Assembly: GCA_028821775.1 (NCBI GenBank)
Contig: JAPKFB010000021.1
Span: 1-64,000 of the forward strand
DNA length: 64,000 nucleotides
DNA from: Roseibacillus sp.
Lineage (GTDB): Bacteria; Verrucomicrobiota; Verrucomicrobiia; Verrucomicrobiales; Akkermansiaceae
Direction: 5' to 3'
The position numbers and the translations under genes are program-made. Every line of letters begins with the position of its first letter. Positions within the stretch are counted from its first letter, which is position 1. The notes beneath the pieces were generated by a model. It ran no database searches. It worked only from the letters and a program-made list of their open reading frames with translations, and was not told where the DNA came from. Of the stretch, positions 18,601 through 28,842 are shown piece after piece.

Positions 18601-21600
18601 TCATGGGCGGCTCCTCACTTGCAGGCGGAGGAACTCACGGAGGTGAGAACCGAAGGGGAAGGCCGAACGATAGCTGTAGGTAGCGGTTCCGTCACCATGG
18701 TTGACGATGGAAACCAATTCCACTTGGAGAGTCGTCCAAGCTTGGAGGTCGGTGGATTGCTCCACCGCGAAGAGGGCATCGTCCGCCGCCAGATTGCGGG
18801 TGTAGGAAACCTTGAGGTAGTCCTGTGGTCCCGATCCGTCATCAAAGCTTGTCATGCCAAGAGTGATCAGAGCGCCATCGGACGGGTCGGCATCACTGCG
18901 AGCCATGGCATGTTCGAAGAAGGCTGAGAGTCCGTCCTGATCGCCATCCGCATTGGGATCGCCGACAAAGGGCACGGCGTCGCTGTCACCCGGGGAACCG
19001 CCCAGTGCCACGCTGGCCCGCCAGTTCGCGGCCAGGGAGTGGTCGGGAGCGCTCTCTGGAGCCACGAGCACGAGGGCAAAGCCCAGGCCATCGGGGCTGG
19101 TCGGCCAGGGAACATTGTCGCTGTATGTAAAGCGCAGGATGTCGAGATCATCCTGGCCCTGCACCGCAATCTCCTCCCCGTTGTTGGAGAGGCTGCCGGA
19201 ATACTGCCCTGGCGCGATCCTCACCCCGGCGATGGGATAGGTGGCCGCAAAGACGGTTTGATTTTTCACGATCACGACTCGCTCCAGGGGCCCGAGCACA
19301 AAGCCCGCCGGAAAGACATAGGTGATTCCGGCGTCGAAGTGCACGTCGGTGAGATTGATCGCCTCCGTGGCACTGATGTTCATGAACTCGATGTATTCGG
19401 AGTCTTCGCTGGCTCCGATGGGGTTGTAGATCAGCTCCGAGATCACCAAGTTGTCAGTCGCAGCGGGAGTCCCCACAATAAAGTGCACTTCGGTCAGCGC
19501 GGACCACTCGCCTGCGTTCAGAATGCGTGCTTTCAAGGTGGCGGATTGCGTCAGAATGACTGGCATGGGCGGACCTGCCGGCTTGGAGGCCGTGACCTGG
19601 ACATCGATGCCCAAGTCCCCGCTTCCGGCGCTGGATTGGTGCACCTCCACCGCCAGCACGTTGGTGCCGTCCACCAAATCGCCCGCATTGAGTTGATAAG
19701 CAATCGGGTTGATCGCACTTTCATTGCCACCGCTCATGCCGTTGGTTGCGAAGTTGGAAGAGAGGACCGTGCCCCCCGCCATGTTGGTGCGGCCAAGTTC
19801 GCGGCCGTTGAGGTAGACGATGGCTCCATCGTCCCGTTTGACGCTGGCAGTGAGCGATGTGTAGCTCGCCGCATCGCCGACCGTGAAGGACTTGCGAAAG
19901 TAGACCGTCGGGTAGCGCGCACCAGCGGGACCGATGTCCACGATGGTGCTCAGAGTCTCGCCCGAGATATCGGAAACCGTATCGCCTCCCAGCATGCCCT
20001 GTCCGGTGCCCCAACCCGTCTCTGCAAAGCTCGGGTGCTTCCAATCAGAGGAATTGTAGGAGCCATGGCCCACCACGATGTTGCTGGCACTCTGTCCCAC
20101 TCCGGTGTCGAGGTAGCGCCAGCCTGACGCTTCGAAGCTCACCAGGGAATCAGTCGTCACTCCGGTTCCGAGGGACCCCGCGGTCGGGTTGGGAGAGCCG
20201 CCTTCGAGCCTCGGATCTGATCCGTCGAGGGTGTAATAGATCGCGCCCGCCTGGCCGCTGAGATCGAGCTCGAATCCATGGGGCACCACCCCCCCGAACT
20301 GGTTGGGCTCGGGGGCATCCATGGAGGGATAGAGATTGTTGGAACGCAACTCGCGAATGATCGAACGAGAGTCTCTCAGATTGTGCAGGGTCGGAATGTA
20401 GTTGTTGACCACGTTGTCACGCTCCACCACCCAGTGTTGCTCCCGCGTGAAGTAGATCGGGTTGTTGATGGTGGGCGGGTAATAGTCCCCGTCGATATTG
20501 TTGGAGGAGCCCGGGGTGTTGCCGTAGGGGGTGCTCGCCTGGGTGTCTCCCCAGCGCGCGGACTCCGCCACGATCGCCTTGTCGATCTGATTGGCCAATC
20601 CCAGGTAGCGATCGATGGAGGCCTGCTCGCTCAGGGCGCCGCCATGGAAGAGGTGTTTCTGCACCCGGTCAGCGAAGAGGAGACGAAACTCCTCGTTCAG
20701 ACGAAGGCGCTGGAAGGGGGCCCCTGCCCCGCTGCTGTTGCCGTAGCGGTTCCAGGAATACTTATCGAGGACGATCTCCTGGTCCCAGACCCAGAAGCGG
20801 AACCTCCCGTCGCCACTCACCGAATTCGCAGCGGCGTATCCGTTGTGGTGCGGCCAGTCCTCGGAGTCCGCATAGAAATGCAGGAGCATGTAGTCCGCGA
20901 AGTTCGCCACCTCGAGGTAGTTCTTGATCGAGTTGTAGGCGGCATTGTTCGAGATGTTGCCATTGGCGATGCTCATCATCCGATTCCAGCGAGAGCCCCC
21001 TCCGCTGAGGTCCTTGTTGATTTCCCAGTCTGCCTTCTCCCCCCCAAGATGCTCGGCAAAGAAGTCGTCCTCCAGGCGTTCGGCCAGGTTATGGAGACCG
21101 AAGTAGAGCCCGTTCACATAGAGATGGACAAAATTGCCGTGGCTCGACGGCTGGCCCATGTCCCGCATGCTGTCCTTCATCCAGACATCGCGGAAGTACT
21201 GCGAATCATTGGGCCGATAGCGCCGGCTGGACCAGGAAACCAGTCCCCAGGAATCCGTGAAGCAGGCCCGCAGGACGAGCTTGTTGAATTGATCCACCGG
21301 AGAATCCGGAAAGAGCGGATACTCCAGGCGTCCGGGCCCGCCAAACTCGGTCGTGAAGGTGACGCGCAAGGAATGTTTGTGCATCCGCGCGGGACGGCGG
21401 CTGGCATTGCCGTGGACTTCGATCTTGGCATCGTACTGAAAGCCCGGAACGCCATCCGGACGGATGTATTCGATCGAGCAGGGACGTTCGAATCGGCTGG
21501 CCGGGTTGGAGTAGATCCCGGTGGGTGGCTGGGCTTCCGAGTTGAGAAAATCGGCGGGCTCCATCGCGATGGAGATGCTCGGTATATCGAGCAAGGCTTC

Positions 21601-23763
21601 GGGCACGCTGTATCCGGGCAGGGTGTTGTTCACTACTCGCGGATCCATCTCGTAGTCGGCCGGATGAATCGAGCTGGGATCGCCCGAGTTTGACCAATCG
21701 GCAGGCCAGCCGGGCGGGTTGGAGGGCTGCACCGCGACCTTGTTCACGAAGATGTAGGTCTGGGTATCAACATTGGTGGAGAGCCAACCGGGCTTGGAGG
21801 CGATCGCCCGCAGGCTGGTGGTAGTTCTGATCGTGACTGGCCCGGTGTAGAGCCTGCCGGTGGTGGGTGAAGGCAGAGAACCGTCGGTGGTGTAGCGAAT
21901 GGCAGCGTCCAGAGGGGTGCTCGTGATCGTCACGCTGAACGATTGATCAAAAAAGCCACGATCGACATCGAAATTGGTGTCCTTCACCACCCCGGGATAA
22001 CCGATGCCATTGGGGCTCCCGGGGGTGGGCACATCGAAGAAGCGCAGCTGGCCGTCCGTCGATTGTGGGCCGTAGGAAATGTCGGAAAGCTGCTCCGGAA
22101 AGCTGGGCGTGAAGACGTCATCGATGGTGGTTCCGTTCGGCCGCACGATTGCGAGGTATTCCCCCATCGAATCGAGTTTGAAATTGGTGTGAGGGTTGCC
22201 GGCGGGATCGACCTGGTTGATCCCGGAGGCGAAGACCACCAGGTAGCCATTACCGGGAATGGTCACATTGGGAAAATTCCAGGTGATGAGCGCCTGCGGG
22301 TTGTCGGTGAGGAAGTAGTGGTCGAGGTTCACCGCGCCCGGGTTCGGATTGTAGATTTCGATCCAGTCTTCGCGGGTGTCATAGCCGTCTCGAAGCCCTA
22401 TATTGTTGGCGGCCATGATCTCGTTGAGAACGAGCGGAATCAGGATGTTTGGAAAATCACCCGGGTTGTTGGGATTCGTCCCCTCTGTGATCTCCACGGG
22501 ATCGCTGAAACTATCGCCGTCGGAGTCTGCCAAGTTGGGATTGGTGACGTGACCGTTGCTGAGTGAGACCTCCAGCGCGTCATTGAGTCCATCTCCATCC
22601 GTATCTGTGAGGACCGGACTCGAACCCGGATCGGAGGCTCCGTTGAAGATCCCGGTGCCATTTTCGAGATCGTCGTTCAAGCCATCTCCATCGGTGTCGG
22701 CCAGGAGCGGGCTACTGCCCAGCGATTGTTCTTCGAGATCAGTCAGGGAATCGGCGTCGTGATGGTCGCTCCCGGTCGCGGTGGTCAGGTCGCCGAAGAA
22801 GGCAAGTTCCCAGGTATCGATCAGGCCATCGAAGTCGGAGTCGTCGACCAGTTCGATGAGGAAGGATTTTTCGGTCCAATTGCTCCCCTGGTCCGTGCTC
22901 CGGATGCGCACCGAGAGAGGACCGGTCAGCGCGGAGAGATCCCGATCCGTTTCCAGACGGTCTCCCATGATGCTGAAATTTCCGTTGTCTCCGGAACCGA
23001 CTCCTCCGACCAGGGAGTAGACGAAGAGATCCCCCGGAGTGGGATCGGTGGTGCTGAGAGTGCCCACCAGGGTTCCGATCGGCGCCGTCTTGGCCACCAT
23101 CGTGTTGGAAGGGGAGATGTCGGTAGGGCCTCCCACCGAGATCACGTTCCCAATTTCCAGCCCGTTGAGAAACACGTTGTGCGATGAACTGGGACTGCTC
23201 GCAGCGACCACCCCGGAGAGCCTGAGAGAACCGCTGTTGTCGGTCAGGCAATCGAGAGTGATGCTGTAGTCACTCAAGGAGGAGGGATCGGGCGAATCGG
23301 GAAACGCGAGCGTGATGGGGCCGCTTCCCCCACCCGACCAGTCGGCCCGCCGATTCCCGTTGGAGGATTCGTCCCATCCCCAAAGCCGGATCGGATAGGT
23401 GCTATTCGGAGTGAGACCGGTGATGCTGACGCGCAACCCGCTCCCGGGATTGCGCGCGAAGCTGCCATTGGCAAAGAGGAAGTCGCGCCACATCGCGCTC
23501 TCGCTTCCGCCGCCATTGTTGTTACCACGGTCTCGTTGATCCAGACTGACCACGCCGAGGGCATCGACATCGATGCCAATCCCGCCTGGATAGGCCTTGG
23601 ACCAGGAAGACCCCAGCGCATTATCAGAGGCGGCAAGGGACTCCCAACCCGCTTGGGTCGTGTTGCCAGAATCAAAGTCGACCTGCAGGGTGATGGCGGA
23701 GAGGGAGCAACAGGCAGGCGCTAGAAGGGCCGCGGTCAAGACCGCTCGAGAAAATGGAACCAT
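18601..23763 (-). CDS. Giant secreted CotH-kinase protein with TSP3, chitobiase-like and lamin-tail domains
   Basis: 1720 residues starting MVPFSRAVLTAALLAPACCS (signal peptide). Approximate order: N-terminal jelly-roll (20-190), a cadherin-like unit (210-310), TSP3 calcium repeats (DTDGDGLND, DSDGDSFSD; 320-440), LTD (445-580, LVLNEIMAANN), a chitobiase C-terminal-like unit (AIRYTTDGSLP; 600-680), CotH kinase (715-1080, IEVHGNASRR), a second AIYYTLDGSDP unit (about 1160), a jelly-roll with DDGAIVYLNGRE, and LTD (about 1440). In the CotH region the usual WDxD-type motif reads VWDQE, a D-to-E change relative to the other giants, so this is a different CotH subtype. It converges on selenoprotein candidate 1. 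Confidence 0.87.
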   Translation of the reverse strand: MVPFSRAVLTAALLAPACCSLSAITLQVDFDSGNTTQAGWESLAASDNALGSSWSKAYPGGIGIDVDALGVVSLDQRDRGNNNGGGSESAMWRDFLFANGSFARNPGSGLRVSITGLTPNSTYPIRLWGWDESSNGNRRADWSGGGSGPITLAFPDSPDPSSLSDYSITLDCLTDNSGSLRLSGVVAASSPSSSHNVFLNGLEIGNVISVGGPTDISPSNTMVAKTAPIGTLVGTLSTTDPTPGDLFVYSLVGGVGSGDNGNFSIMGDRLETDRDLSALTGPLSVRIRSTDQGSNWTEKSFLIELVDDSDFDGLIDTWELAFFGDLTTATGSDHHDADSLTDLEEQSLGSSPLLADTDGDGLNDDLENGTGIFNGASDPGSSPVLTDTDGDGLNDALEVSLSNGHVTNPNLADSDGDSFSDPVEITEGTNPNNPGDFPNILIPLVLNEIMAANNIGLRDGYDTREDWIEIYNPNPGAVNLDHYFLTDNPQALITWNFPNVTIPGNGYLVVFASGINQVDPAGNPHTNFKLDSMGEYLAIVRPNGTTIDDVFTPSFPEQLSDISYGPQSTDGQLRFFDVPTPGSPNGIGYPGVVKDTNFDVDRGFFDQSFSVTITSTPLDAAIRYTTDGSLPSPTTGRLYTGPVTIRTTTSLRAIASKPGWLSTNVDTQTYIFVNKVAVQPSNPPGWPADWSNSGDPSSIHPADYEMDPRVVNNTLPGYSVPEALLDIPSISIAMEPADFLNSEAQPPTGIYSNPASRFERPCSIEYIRPDGVPGFQYDAKIEVHGNASRRPARMHKHSLRVTFTTEFGGPGRLEYPLFPDSPVDQFNKLVLRACFTDSWGLVSWSSRRYRPNDSQYFRDVWMKDSMRDMGQPSSHGNFVHLYVNGLYFGLHNLAERLEDDFFAEHLGGEKADWEINKDLSGGGSRWNRMMSIANGNISNNAAYNSIKNYLEVANFADYMLLHFYADSEDWPHHNGYAAANSVSGDGRFRFWVWDQEIVLDKYSWNRYGNSSGAGAPFQRLRLNEEFRLLFADRVQKHLFHGGALSEQASIDRYLGLANQIDKAIVAESARWGDTQASTPYGNTPGSSNNIDGDYYPPTINNPIYFTREQHWVVERDNVVNNYIPTLHNLRDSRSIIRELRSNNLYPSMDAPEPNQFGGVVPHGFELDLSGQAGAIYYTLDGSDPRLEGGSPNPTAGSLGTGVTTDSLVSFEASGWRYLDTGVGQSASNIVVGHGSYNSSDWKHPSFAETGWGTGQGMLGGDTVSDISGETLSTIVDIGPAGARYPTVYFRKSFTVGDAASYTSLTASVKRDDGAIVYLNGRELGRTNMAGGTVLSSNFATNGMSGGNESAINPIAYQLNAGDLVDGTNVLAVEVHQSSAGSGDLGIDVQVTASKPAGPPMPVILTQSATLKARILNAGEWSALTEVHFIVGTPAATDNLVISELIYNPIGASEDSEYIEFMNISATEAINLTDVHFDAGITYVFPAGFVLGPLERVVIVKNQTVFAATYPIAGVRIAPGQYSGSLSNNGEEIAVQGQDDLDILRFTYSDNVPWPTSPDGLGFALVLVAPESAPDHSLAANWRASVALGGSPGDSDAVPFVGDPNADGDQDGLSAFFEHAMARSDADPSDGALITLGMTSFDDGSGPQDYLKVSYTRNLAADDALFAVEQSTDLQAWTTLQVELVSIVNHGDGTATYSYRSAFPFGSHLREFLRLQVRSRP

Positions 23764-24008
23764 GGGGATTGAGGGGATGGTAAAGGACGGAGCAATTCCG
23801 ATCGGGGGGCGGGGAAGGCCCGGTCCACCTTCATTTTTTTAGTTTCTGCTTCAGATTGAGTCAACTGCGGCCTGCGCCCGGCGGGCGGACCGTTCTTCAA
23901 ACCCTCAAGAAACAAGGAAGGACCGGCTGAAGGACGAACACCTCAGAAGGGTTGACGCCAGGGCGGTCCGGGGCTTGCTGACTGGATCGCGCGGTGGCCA
24001 AGACTGCC

Positions 24009-25250
24009 TTAGGGCCTCATACGCCCCATCGCTTCTGCGAAGCCCTTGCCGATCTGAGCCATGATCTTGGCCGATCCCAAGTAGTGGTAACCGGCGTTGG
24101 AAATGGCCCCTTCACGCAACTTCGTTTCCTCCGGGGTGTAGAGTTCCGCCTTGTACTTCTCCAAGACGGCAGCCTGTTCTTTACGGCTCAGCTTTCCCTC
24201 CTTGTTGAGTTTGCGGGACTTGGCTTTGACCTTCTCCCACCGTGAAGCCAGCTCTCCCAGTTCTTCGTCCCAATAGTTCTCCGTCAGAACCGCGGTCACA
24301 TTGCCCTTGAATTCCGGCCGCAATGCTGGGGCCGCCATGGCTTCCCGAAACCCCTCCTTGCCGCCCTTGCCCCGCGCGGGATCGGAGTCCTTCTCCGGAC
24401 CGCCCACTCCCAACACGCCGATGACAAAGGGCAGCTTTGGAGCCGAAAGATCCCTGCGCACATCACGGATGAAATCCGCCAGAAGCACACTGTATTGGGC
24501 ATAGCCACCGGGCAGGTGACGCTCGGGGTAAGTATTGCGATCGACCATGTCGTTCCACCCCTGGAACCAGACGAAGCCCGCCAACTCGTAGCCCTGCTTC
24601 GGATCATAGTTTGGGTAGACTCGTTTGATGTCCTTCAAGACTCGTTGGACATGCCCCGTCATGAGACGGTAGTAGTGGCCGCTGGCCTGCACCTTGTCCG
24701 CCTTCACCTGCTTGAGATCCAAGCCGCGCTTCTTGTAGACCTCCACTTGGTGATCATTGAACTCATAGGCTCCCGCGCTGGGCGGGCGGAAGTCGGTGTG
24801 CAGCGACTTGCCGCCCCAGGCGGTCTTGATGAGGAGGATGGGCTCCTTCAACTGCTTCTGCATGTAGATCCCGAAGGTAAACTCGGGGCCGATCTTGCCC
24901 CCGTCTTCGGCGGAATTCTTCCTTGCTCCGTAGCCGGCGGTGAGCTGGCCATGACCTTCCCCGCTGCCAACCTCGCTTCCATTGAAATACGAGATCCACA
25001 CCTCGTCACAGACTCGTGGAGTGCCGTCCGCGGCGCGCATCTCCTTGAGAATGGGAGCGGTCTTGGGGTCCATCCCCAGATGTTCGAAGGTCGAGACCTT
25101 GGCATGCCCCTCCATGTTGGATTGCCCGGCCAGGATGAAGATCTTGAGTGGGGTCTTGGCAGGAGCGGCGTGAATGGGAATGGCGGTGGGCGCCAAGGTG
25201 ACCACGAGCAGGAGGAAGTAGATCGGTGAGAGAGGTGATTTTGTTTTCAT
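24009..25250 (-). CDS. SASA-family (sialate O-acetylesterase-like) SGNH carbohydrate esterase
   Basis: 413 residues from the ATG at 25248-25250, chosen because it directly precedes a clear signal peptide (MKTKSPLSPIYFLLLVV); the frame extends further upstream without a better start. SGNH-type blocks are visible: GQSNMEGH with the nucleophile Ser, a central KTAWGGKS, WFQGWND, and near the C-terminus GYHYLGS with the candidate catalytic His. Such enzymes remove acetyl groups from sialic acids or plant and algal polysaccharides; the substrate here is unknown. Secretion and the nearby sulfatases fit polysaccharide breakdown. Confidence 0.85.
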   Translation of the reverse strand: MKTKSPLSPIYFLLLVVTLAPTAIPIHAAPAKTPLKIFILAGQSNMEGHAKVSTFEHLGMDPKTAPILKEMRAADGTPRVCDEVWISYFNGSEVGSGEGHGQLTAGYGARKNSAEDGGKIGPEFTFGIYMQKQLKEPILLIKTAWGGKSLHTDFRPPSAGAYEFNDHQVEVYKKRGLDLKQVKADKVQASGHYYRLMTGHVQRVLKDIKRVYPNYDPKQGYELAGFVWFQGWNDMVDRNTYPERHLPGGYAQYSVLLADFIRDVRRDLSAPKLPFVIGVLGVGGPEKDSDPARGKGGKEGFREAMAAPALRPEFKGNVTAVLTENYWDEELGELASRWEKVKAKSRKLNKEGKLSRKEQAAVLEKYKAELYTPEETKLREGAISNAGYHYLGSAKIMAQIGKGFAEAMGRMRP

Positions 25251-25530
25251 GAAATTGGTGATGGACGCTTCCAAGCTGCCTTTGAGTCTCAAGCGCAGGA
25301 GCGAGATTACGTGCGTGGTGAAGGAGAGAACTCTCCCTGAAAAACTCCACGGTAGGAAGCCCAAGAAATTTGCGCCCTGACCCTCTCCCTTCATCCCCTT
25401 CCCTTGTCCTTATCTTGAGGCGTGAACGGGGACAGCTTCTTTCATTCCCGCACATCGTAGCGGTCGCGGGCTCCAGGCTCCTTCCTTCCAACTTGGCGTG
25501 CAGCAGGAGCGCCGAACCGACCCGGAATAA

Positions 25531-28143
25531 CTATTCACCCGACACCTCGACGTCATCGAGATACCAGCCCGCAAAGTTCTGAGCGTCATTGTTGCTCACA
25601 AATCTGAACTCGATCCTGACCATCTCTCCGATCGCCTCGGGCGGGAGGTCGTAGCTCTCTGGAGCAAAGTCCGCTCCGATCCCTTCGATGTTGACCACGA
25701 GGTCTGCACCCAGTTGCACCCCGTCGCCAAACCGCAGCACCCTGATGGAGCCGACGTCCCCGATGAGATCCGTATCCACGTAGGATCGGATCTTCAGCTT
25801 CGCACCCGTGAGGCCACCGGTCAGATCGATCATGGGGGATCGCAGATAGATGTCGGCCTCATCAAAATAGTTCGCCGCGATGTTGGTGCCGAAGCAGTTC
25901 TGCCCGCTGAAGGGAAGGAACGGCCCCGCAATGCTGGGGGTCCCACGTTCCCACACCGTATTGCCATTGGCATCGTCCACACCCGTGACCCATCCTTGGT
26001 CGGTTTCGAAGTCGTCGAAGAACAGCGGCGGAGCAATCTTTTCGACCACCACGAAGAATCGCGTCTCTTCCCCCGGCCCACTGGGACGGGCAAAGGTTTC
26101 CACATTGCGCGGAGCGTTGGCGGGAAGGTCGCCCTGCCACACCGGCCACGTGGTGGGATCTCCGGTCAAATCGACACTGGTCAGAATGTCGTAAACCCTT
26201 CCCCCCTTGCTGTCCCAACTGAACACCAGGTCCTCCCCGCTATCCTCGATCTCGAGACTCAAGCCCGGCCCCCCGCTGGCATTCATGGCCGCGAGCACGC
26301 CCTCGGCAGTAAGAGCGAAGTCGTAGATTCGGAGGTCATCGATCTCGGCATCGACCGGGCCATTGGCGTCGTTGGCGCGGTTGGAACCAAGTCGATATTC
26401 GTCAAAGGTGGAACCCGGATTGACCGCGGACGGAGCACCGACCGGCAGCCCGTTATAGTAGAGGACCCGGCTACTCCCATCCCAGGTCAGGGCGAGGTGG
26501 ACCCACTCCTCGACGATGGGGCCGATCGCCGTATTCACCGAAGAGGAATCCCGGATCCGCCAGTTGCCCGCGCCATCCGCATCGATCTGAAAGTGGTTGG
26601 TGGCCCCATTGCCGTTGGCGAAGAGAGTGCCGTACTGGGTCTGTAGCGGCTGGTCCGATTTGGCCCACAGCATGACCGTGAATCCGCCGGCAGGGAAGGG
26701 AGCGGTCGGTGGTGAGAGCAGGCGGATCACCCCTCCCGCGGTGTCGTCAAAACTCAACACTCCGGTGCGCCCGGCATCGTTCGCCAACCAGGTCGGCGAG
26801 GTCAGTCCAAAGGTGATGTCGATACCGTTGGTTCCGCCTCGCGACTCATCGATGAGAGTCGGGCTGGGTTCGGTCGAGAAGTTGTAGTGGGCGACAAGTC
26901 CCCCCTCGCGAATTTGTGCCGTGACCCCTGCAGTCGTCGTCCCGAATGCGTTGGTGGCACTCAAAGTATAGACGGTTTCGGCCACCGGGGTGACCGTCGT
27001 TTCGGTCATTCCGGTCACATCCCCCGGCATGGGGTCGATACTCAGCGAGGTTTCGCCGAAGGTGTTCCAGATCAGGTCGACGGACTCGCCAAGGAGCACC
27101 ACGCCCGATCCGACCAAGGTAAACTCATTGATGATCGGGGCCTCCCCGACCAGAACGAAGATCTCCCTGCTCTGGCTTCCGCCGTTCAAGGTCCCCGTCA
27201 GGGTGTAGGTGGTGTTCTCGGTAGGCATCACTTCGATGTTGCCTTCTCCGTTTACCGTGTCCAGGGACACCGAGACGACCGTGGCTCCATCGGCAATCTC
27301 CAGGGTGTCGAACGCTCCGACTTCCCAGGAGAGCGTCAGCGTTGCACCGGGCGCGATCGATTCGACATCGGCGGCAAAGTTTTCAATGATCGGAACCCCA
27401 GTCGCCAGCTCCATAATCACCTCTGGGGTGAGCACTTCGTCGTAAATGCGGATTTCGTCCAGCCAGCCGTTCCACTCACGGTTCCCGTGATCGTCGGAGA
27501 TCGCCAAGTCGATTCCGTTCACGGTGTCGGTATGGATCGGTTCGTCGAGCGAGGCGCTGATGATCTCCAACACGCCATCGACGTAAAGCAGGACATCGAG
27601 CACATTGGGCGTGCCGTCATCCTCCCAGGTCATCGCGACGTGGTGCCACTCGCCATCGATCACCACCGTGCTCCCAATGATGTAGCCCCCGTTGACCTCG
27701 ACCCGGATATTGCCATCAATGGGGCCATTCTGGTTCTGGGTGCGGAAGTTGAACTTGTCGCCAGCTGCGTTCTCCCCGTACCCAAAGATGCCCAGATTGC
27801 TCGCTGAAGGAACCACGCCGGGTCCCGACTTGATCCACGCGGAAAGGGTGCGCGAATTGCTGCCTCCAACCTCAGGCGCCTTGTAACCATTCATGATCAC
27901 GTGGGCGAGATCAGTACCATCGAATGAAATCGAAGCGGTTGAACCTGTGGGCACCGGAGCAAACTCAGTGGTGCTCCAAGTCGCGCCCGTCCCAAGCGTT
28001 CCGGTGTGACCCCCACCGCTGCGATCGACGGTCGTAAGACCGCTTCCTTCCTCGAAGTCCCACCACCCAACCAGATCCGCATGAACGATGGATGCCATTG
28101 GAAACATGGACGCAAGGATCAGGGTCGAGACCTGCTTTTTCAT
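25531..28143 (-). CDS. LamG-domain surface protein with recurrent C-terminal jelly-roll module
   Basis: 870 residues from the ATG at 28141-28143, which precedes a signal peptide (MKKQVSTLILASMFP...VHA). Two concanavalin A-like/LamG domains (LVGWWDFEEGSG near residue 24; LVAHYNFSTEPSP in the middle) flank two Ig-like beta units. The C-terminal 250 or so residues are the recurrent module: DLVFSWDSKGGRVYDIL, then FFDDFETDQGW, NCFGTNIAANY, LRSPMIDLT and GWYLDDVEV. The same module ends the genes at 3930, 53717 and 63597. No PEP-CTERM tail is present. It is probably extracellular and carbohydrate-binding. Confidence 0.85.
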   Translation of the reverse strand: MKKQVSTLILASMFPMASIVHADLVGWWDFEEGSGLTTVDRSGGGHTGTLGTGATWSTTEFAPVPTGSTASISFDGTDLAHVIMNGYKAPEVGGSNSRTLSAWIKSGPGVVPSASNLGIFGYGENAAGDKFNFRTQNQNGPIDGNIRVEVNGGYIIGSTVVIDGEWHHVAMTWEDDGTPNVLDVLLYVDGVLEIISASLDEPIHTDTVNGIDLAISDDHGNREWNGWLDEIRIYDEVLTPEVIMELATGVPIIENFAADVESIAPGATLTLSWEVGAFDTLEIADGATVVSVSLDTVNGEGNIEVMPTENTTYTLTGTLNGGSQSREIFVLVGEAPIINEFTLVGSGVVLLGESVDLIWNTFGETSLSIDPMPGDVTGMTETTVTPVAETVYTLSATNAFGTTTAGVTAQIREGGLVAHYNFSTEPSPTLIDESRGGTNGIDITFGLTSPTWLANDAGRTGVLSFDDTAGGVIRLLSPPTAPFPAGGFTVMLWAKSDQPLQTQYGTLFANGNGATNHFQIDADGAGNWRIRDSSSVNTAIGPIVEEWVHLALTWDGSSRVLYYNGLPVGAPSAVNPGSTFDEYRLGSNRANDANGPVDAEIDDLRIYDFALTAEGVLAAMNASGGPGLSLEIEDSGEDLVFSWDSKGGRVYDILTSVDLTGDPTTWPVWQGDLPANAPRNVETFARPSGPGEETRFFVVVEKIAPPLFFDDFETDQGWVTGVDDANGNTVWERGTPSIAGPFLPFSGQNCFGTNIAANYFDEADIYLRSPMIDLTGGLTGAKLKIRSYVDTDLIGDVGSIRVLRFGDGVQLGADLVVNIEGIGADFAPESYDLPPEAIGEMVRIEFRFVSNNDAQNFAGWYLDDVEVSGE

Positions 28144-28449
28144 TCCAAGTGGTGAGCGTAACATTCTTGGATACTGCGATATCGAGTGCCGATCCGGCAA
28201 GCTCTTCCCTCGCTCGGAGAGCGTTGCTCTCCCCTCTTCACTCAAACACCCTCCTTGATCACAGCTGCCGGGCCCAGGGTTGGAGGTGAACCGTTGCCTC
28301 GTCTTGCCGATCTCGGCATGTTCTCAAACCACCGCCCATGCAAGAATCGCCCGCCCTTCTTTCCAGTCCCCGTCCATGATCGCAATGAAACCCAATCGCA
28401 GATTCCTGCTCGCTTGCGTGACGGCATGTGTCTCCTCCTCCGCCCCGAT
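28144..28449. other. Intergenic stretch without recognised genes
   Basis: About 300 bp between the LamG gene's start and the IS3 remnant. It must contain the promoter of the 25531-28143 gene, but I could not identify it. Confidence 0.4.
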
Positions 28450-28780
28450 AACGGAGTGCCCCTGAAGATGTGGAGCCTCATTGACGAATACAGCCGGCAG
28501 GGCCTCAGGATCGAAGTGGACCGTAACCTCAAGGGCAAGGAGACCCCCGACGCCCTGGCGGGGGCCATGGCCGGGCGGGCGTAGCTCAACCAGAAAATCT
28601 TTCTGGGCATGACGGAAGCCTGCGTAGTGATCGAGGAGTGGAGATCCTTCTACAACCGTGTCCACCCCCACAGCGGAATGAACTTCCAAAGCCCAGACGG
28701 TTTTGCCACAAGAATGGCGAACCTAAAACCAGTCCCTGGAACCTAATGTCCAAACTGGCTCAGAAAGGGTGGCCCGATCA
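28450..28780 (+). mobile_element. IS3-family remnant: C-terminal transposase fragment and right inverted repeat
   Basis: One frame encodes an integrase-core fragment (RPDNGVPLKMWSLIDEYSRQ...), a TAG stop near 28582, then the family's C-terminus (EEWRSFYNRVHPHSGMNF) to a TAA at 28744-28746. About 60 residues that normally lie between are missing, so this is an internally deleted, inactive orfB. After the stop the sequence ends in ...GGTGGCCCGATCA (28780), which is complementary in pattern to the left end of the other remnant near 63308. It is not functional. Confidence 0.75.
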
Positions 28781-28842
28781 CCCCGTTCGCAACGATTCCC
28801 CTATTTAAAGTCAGAAGACCATCTATCCAGACCGAGCATTTT

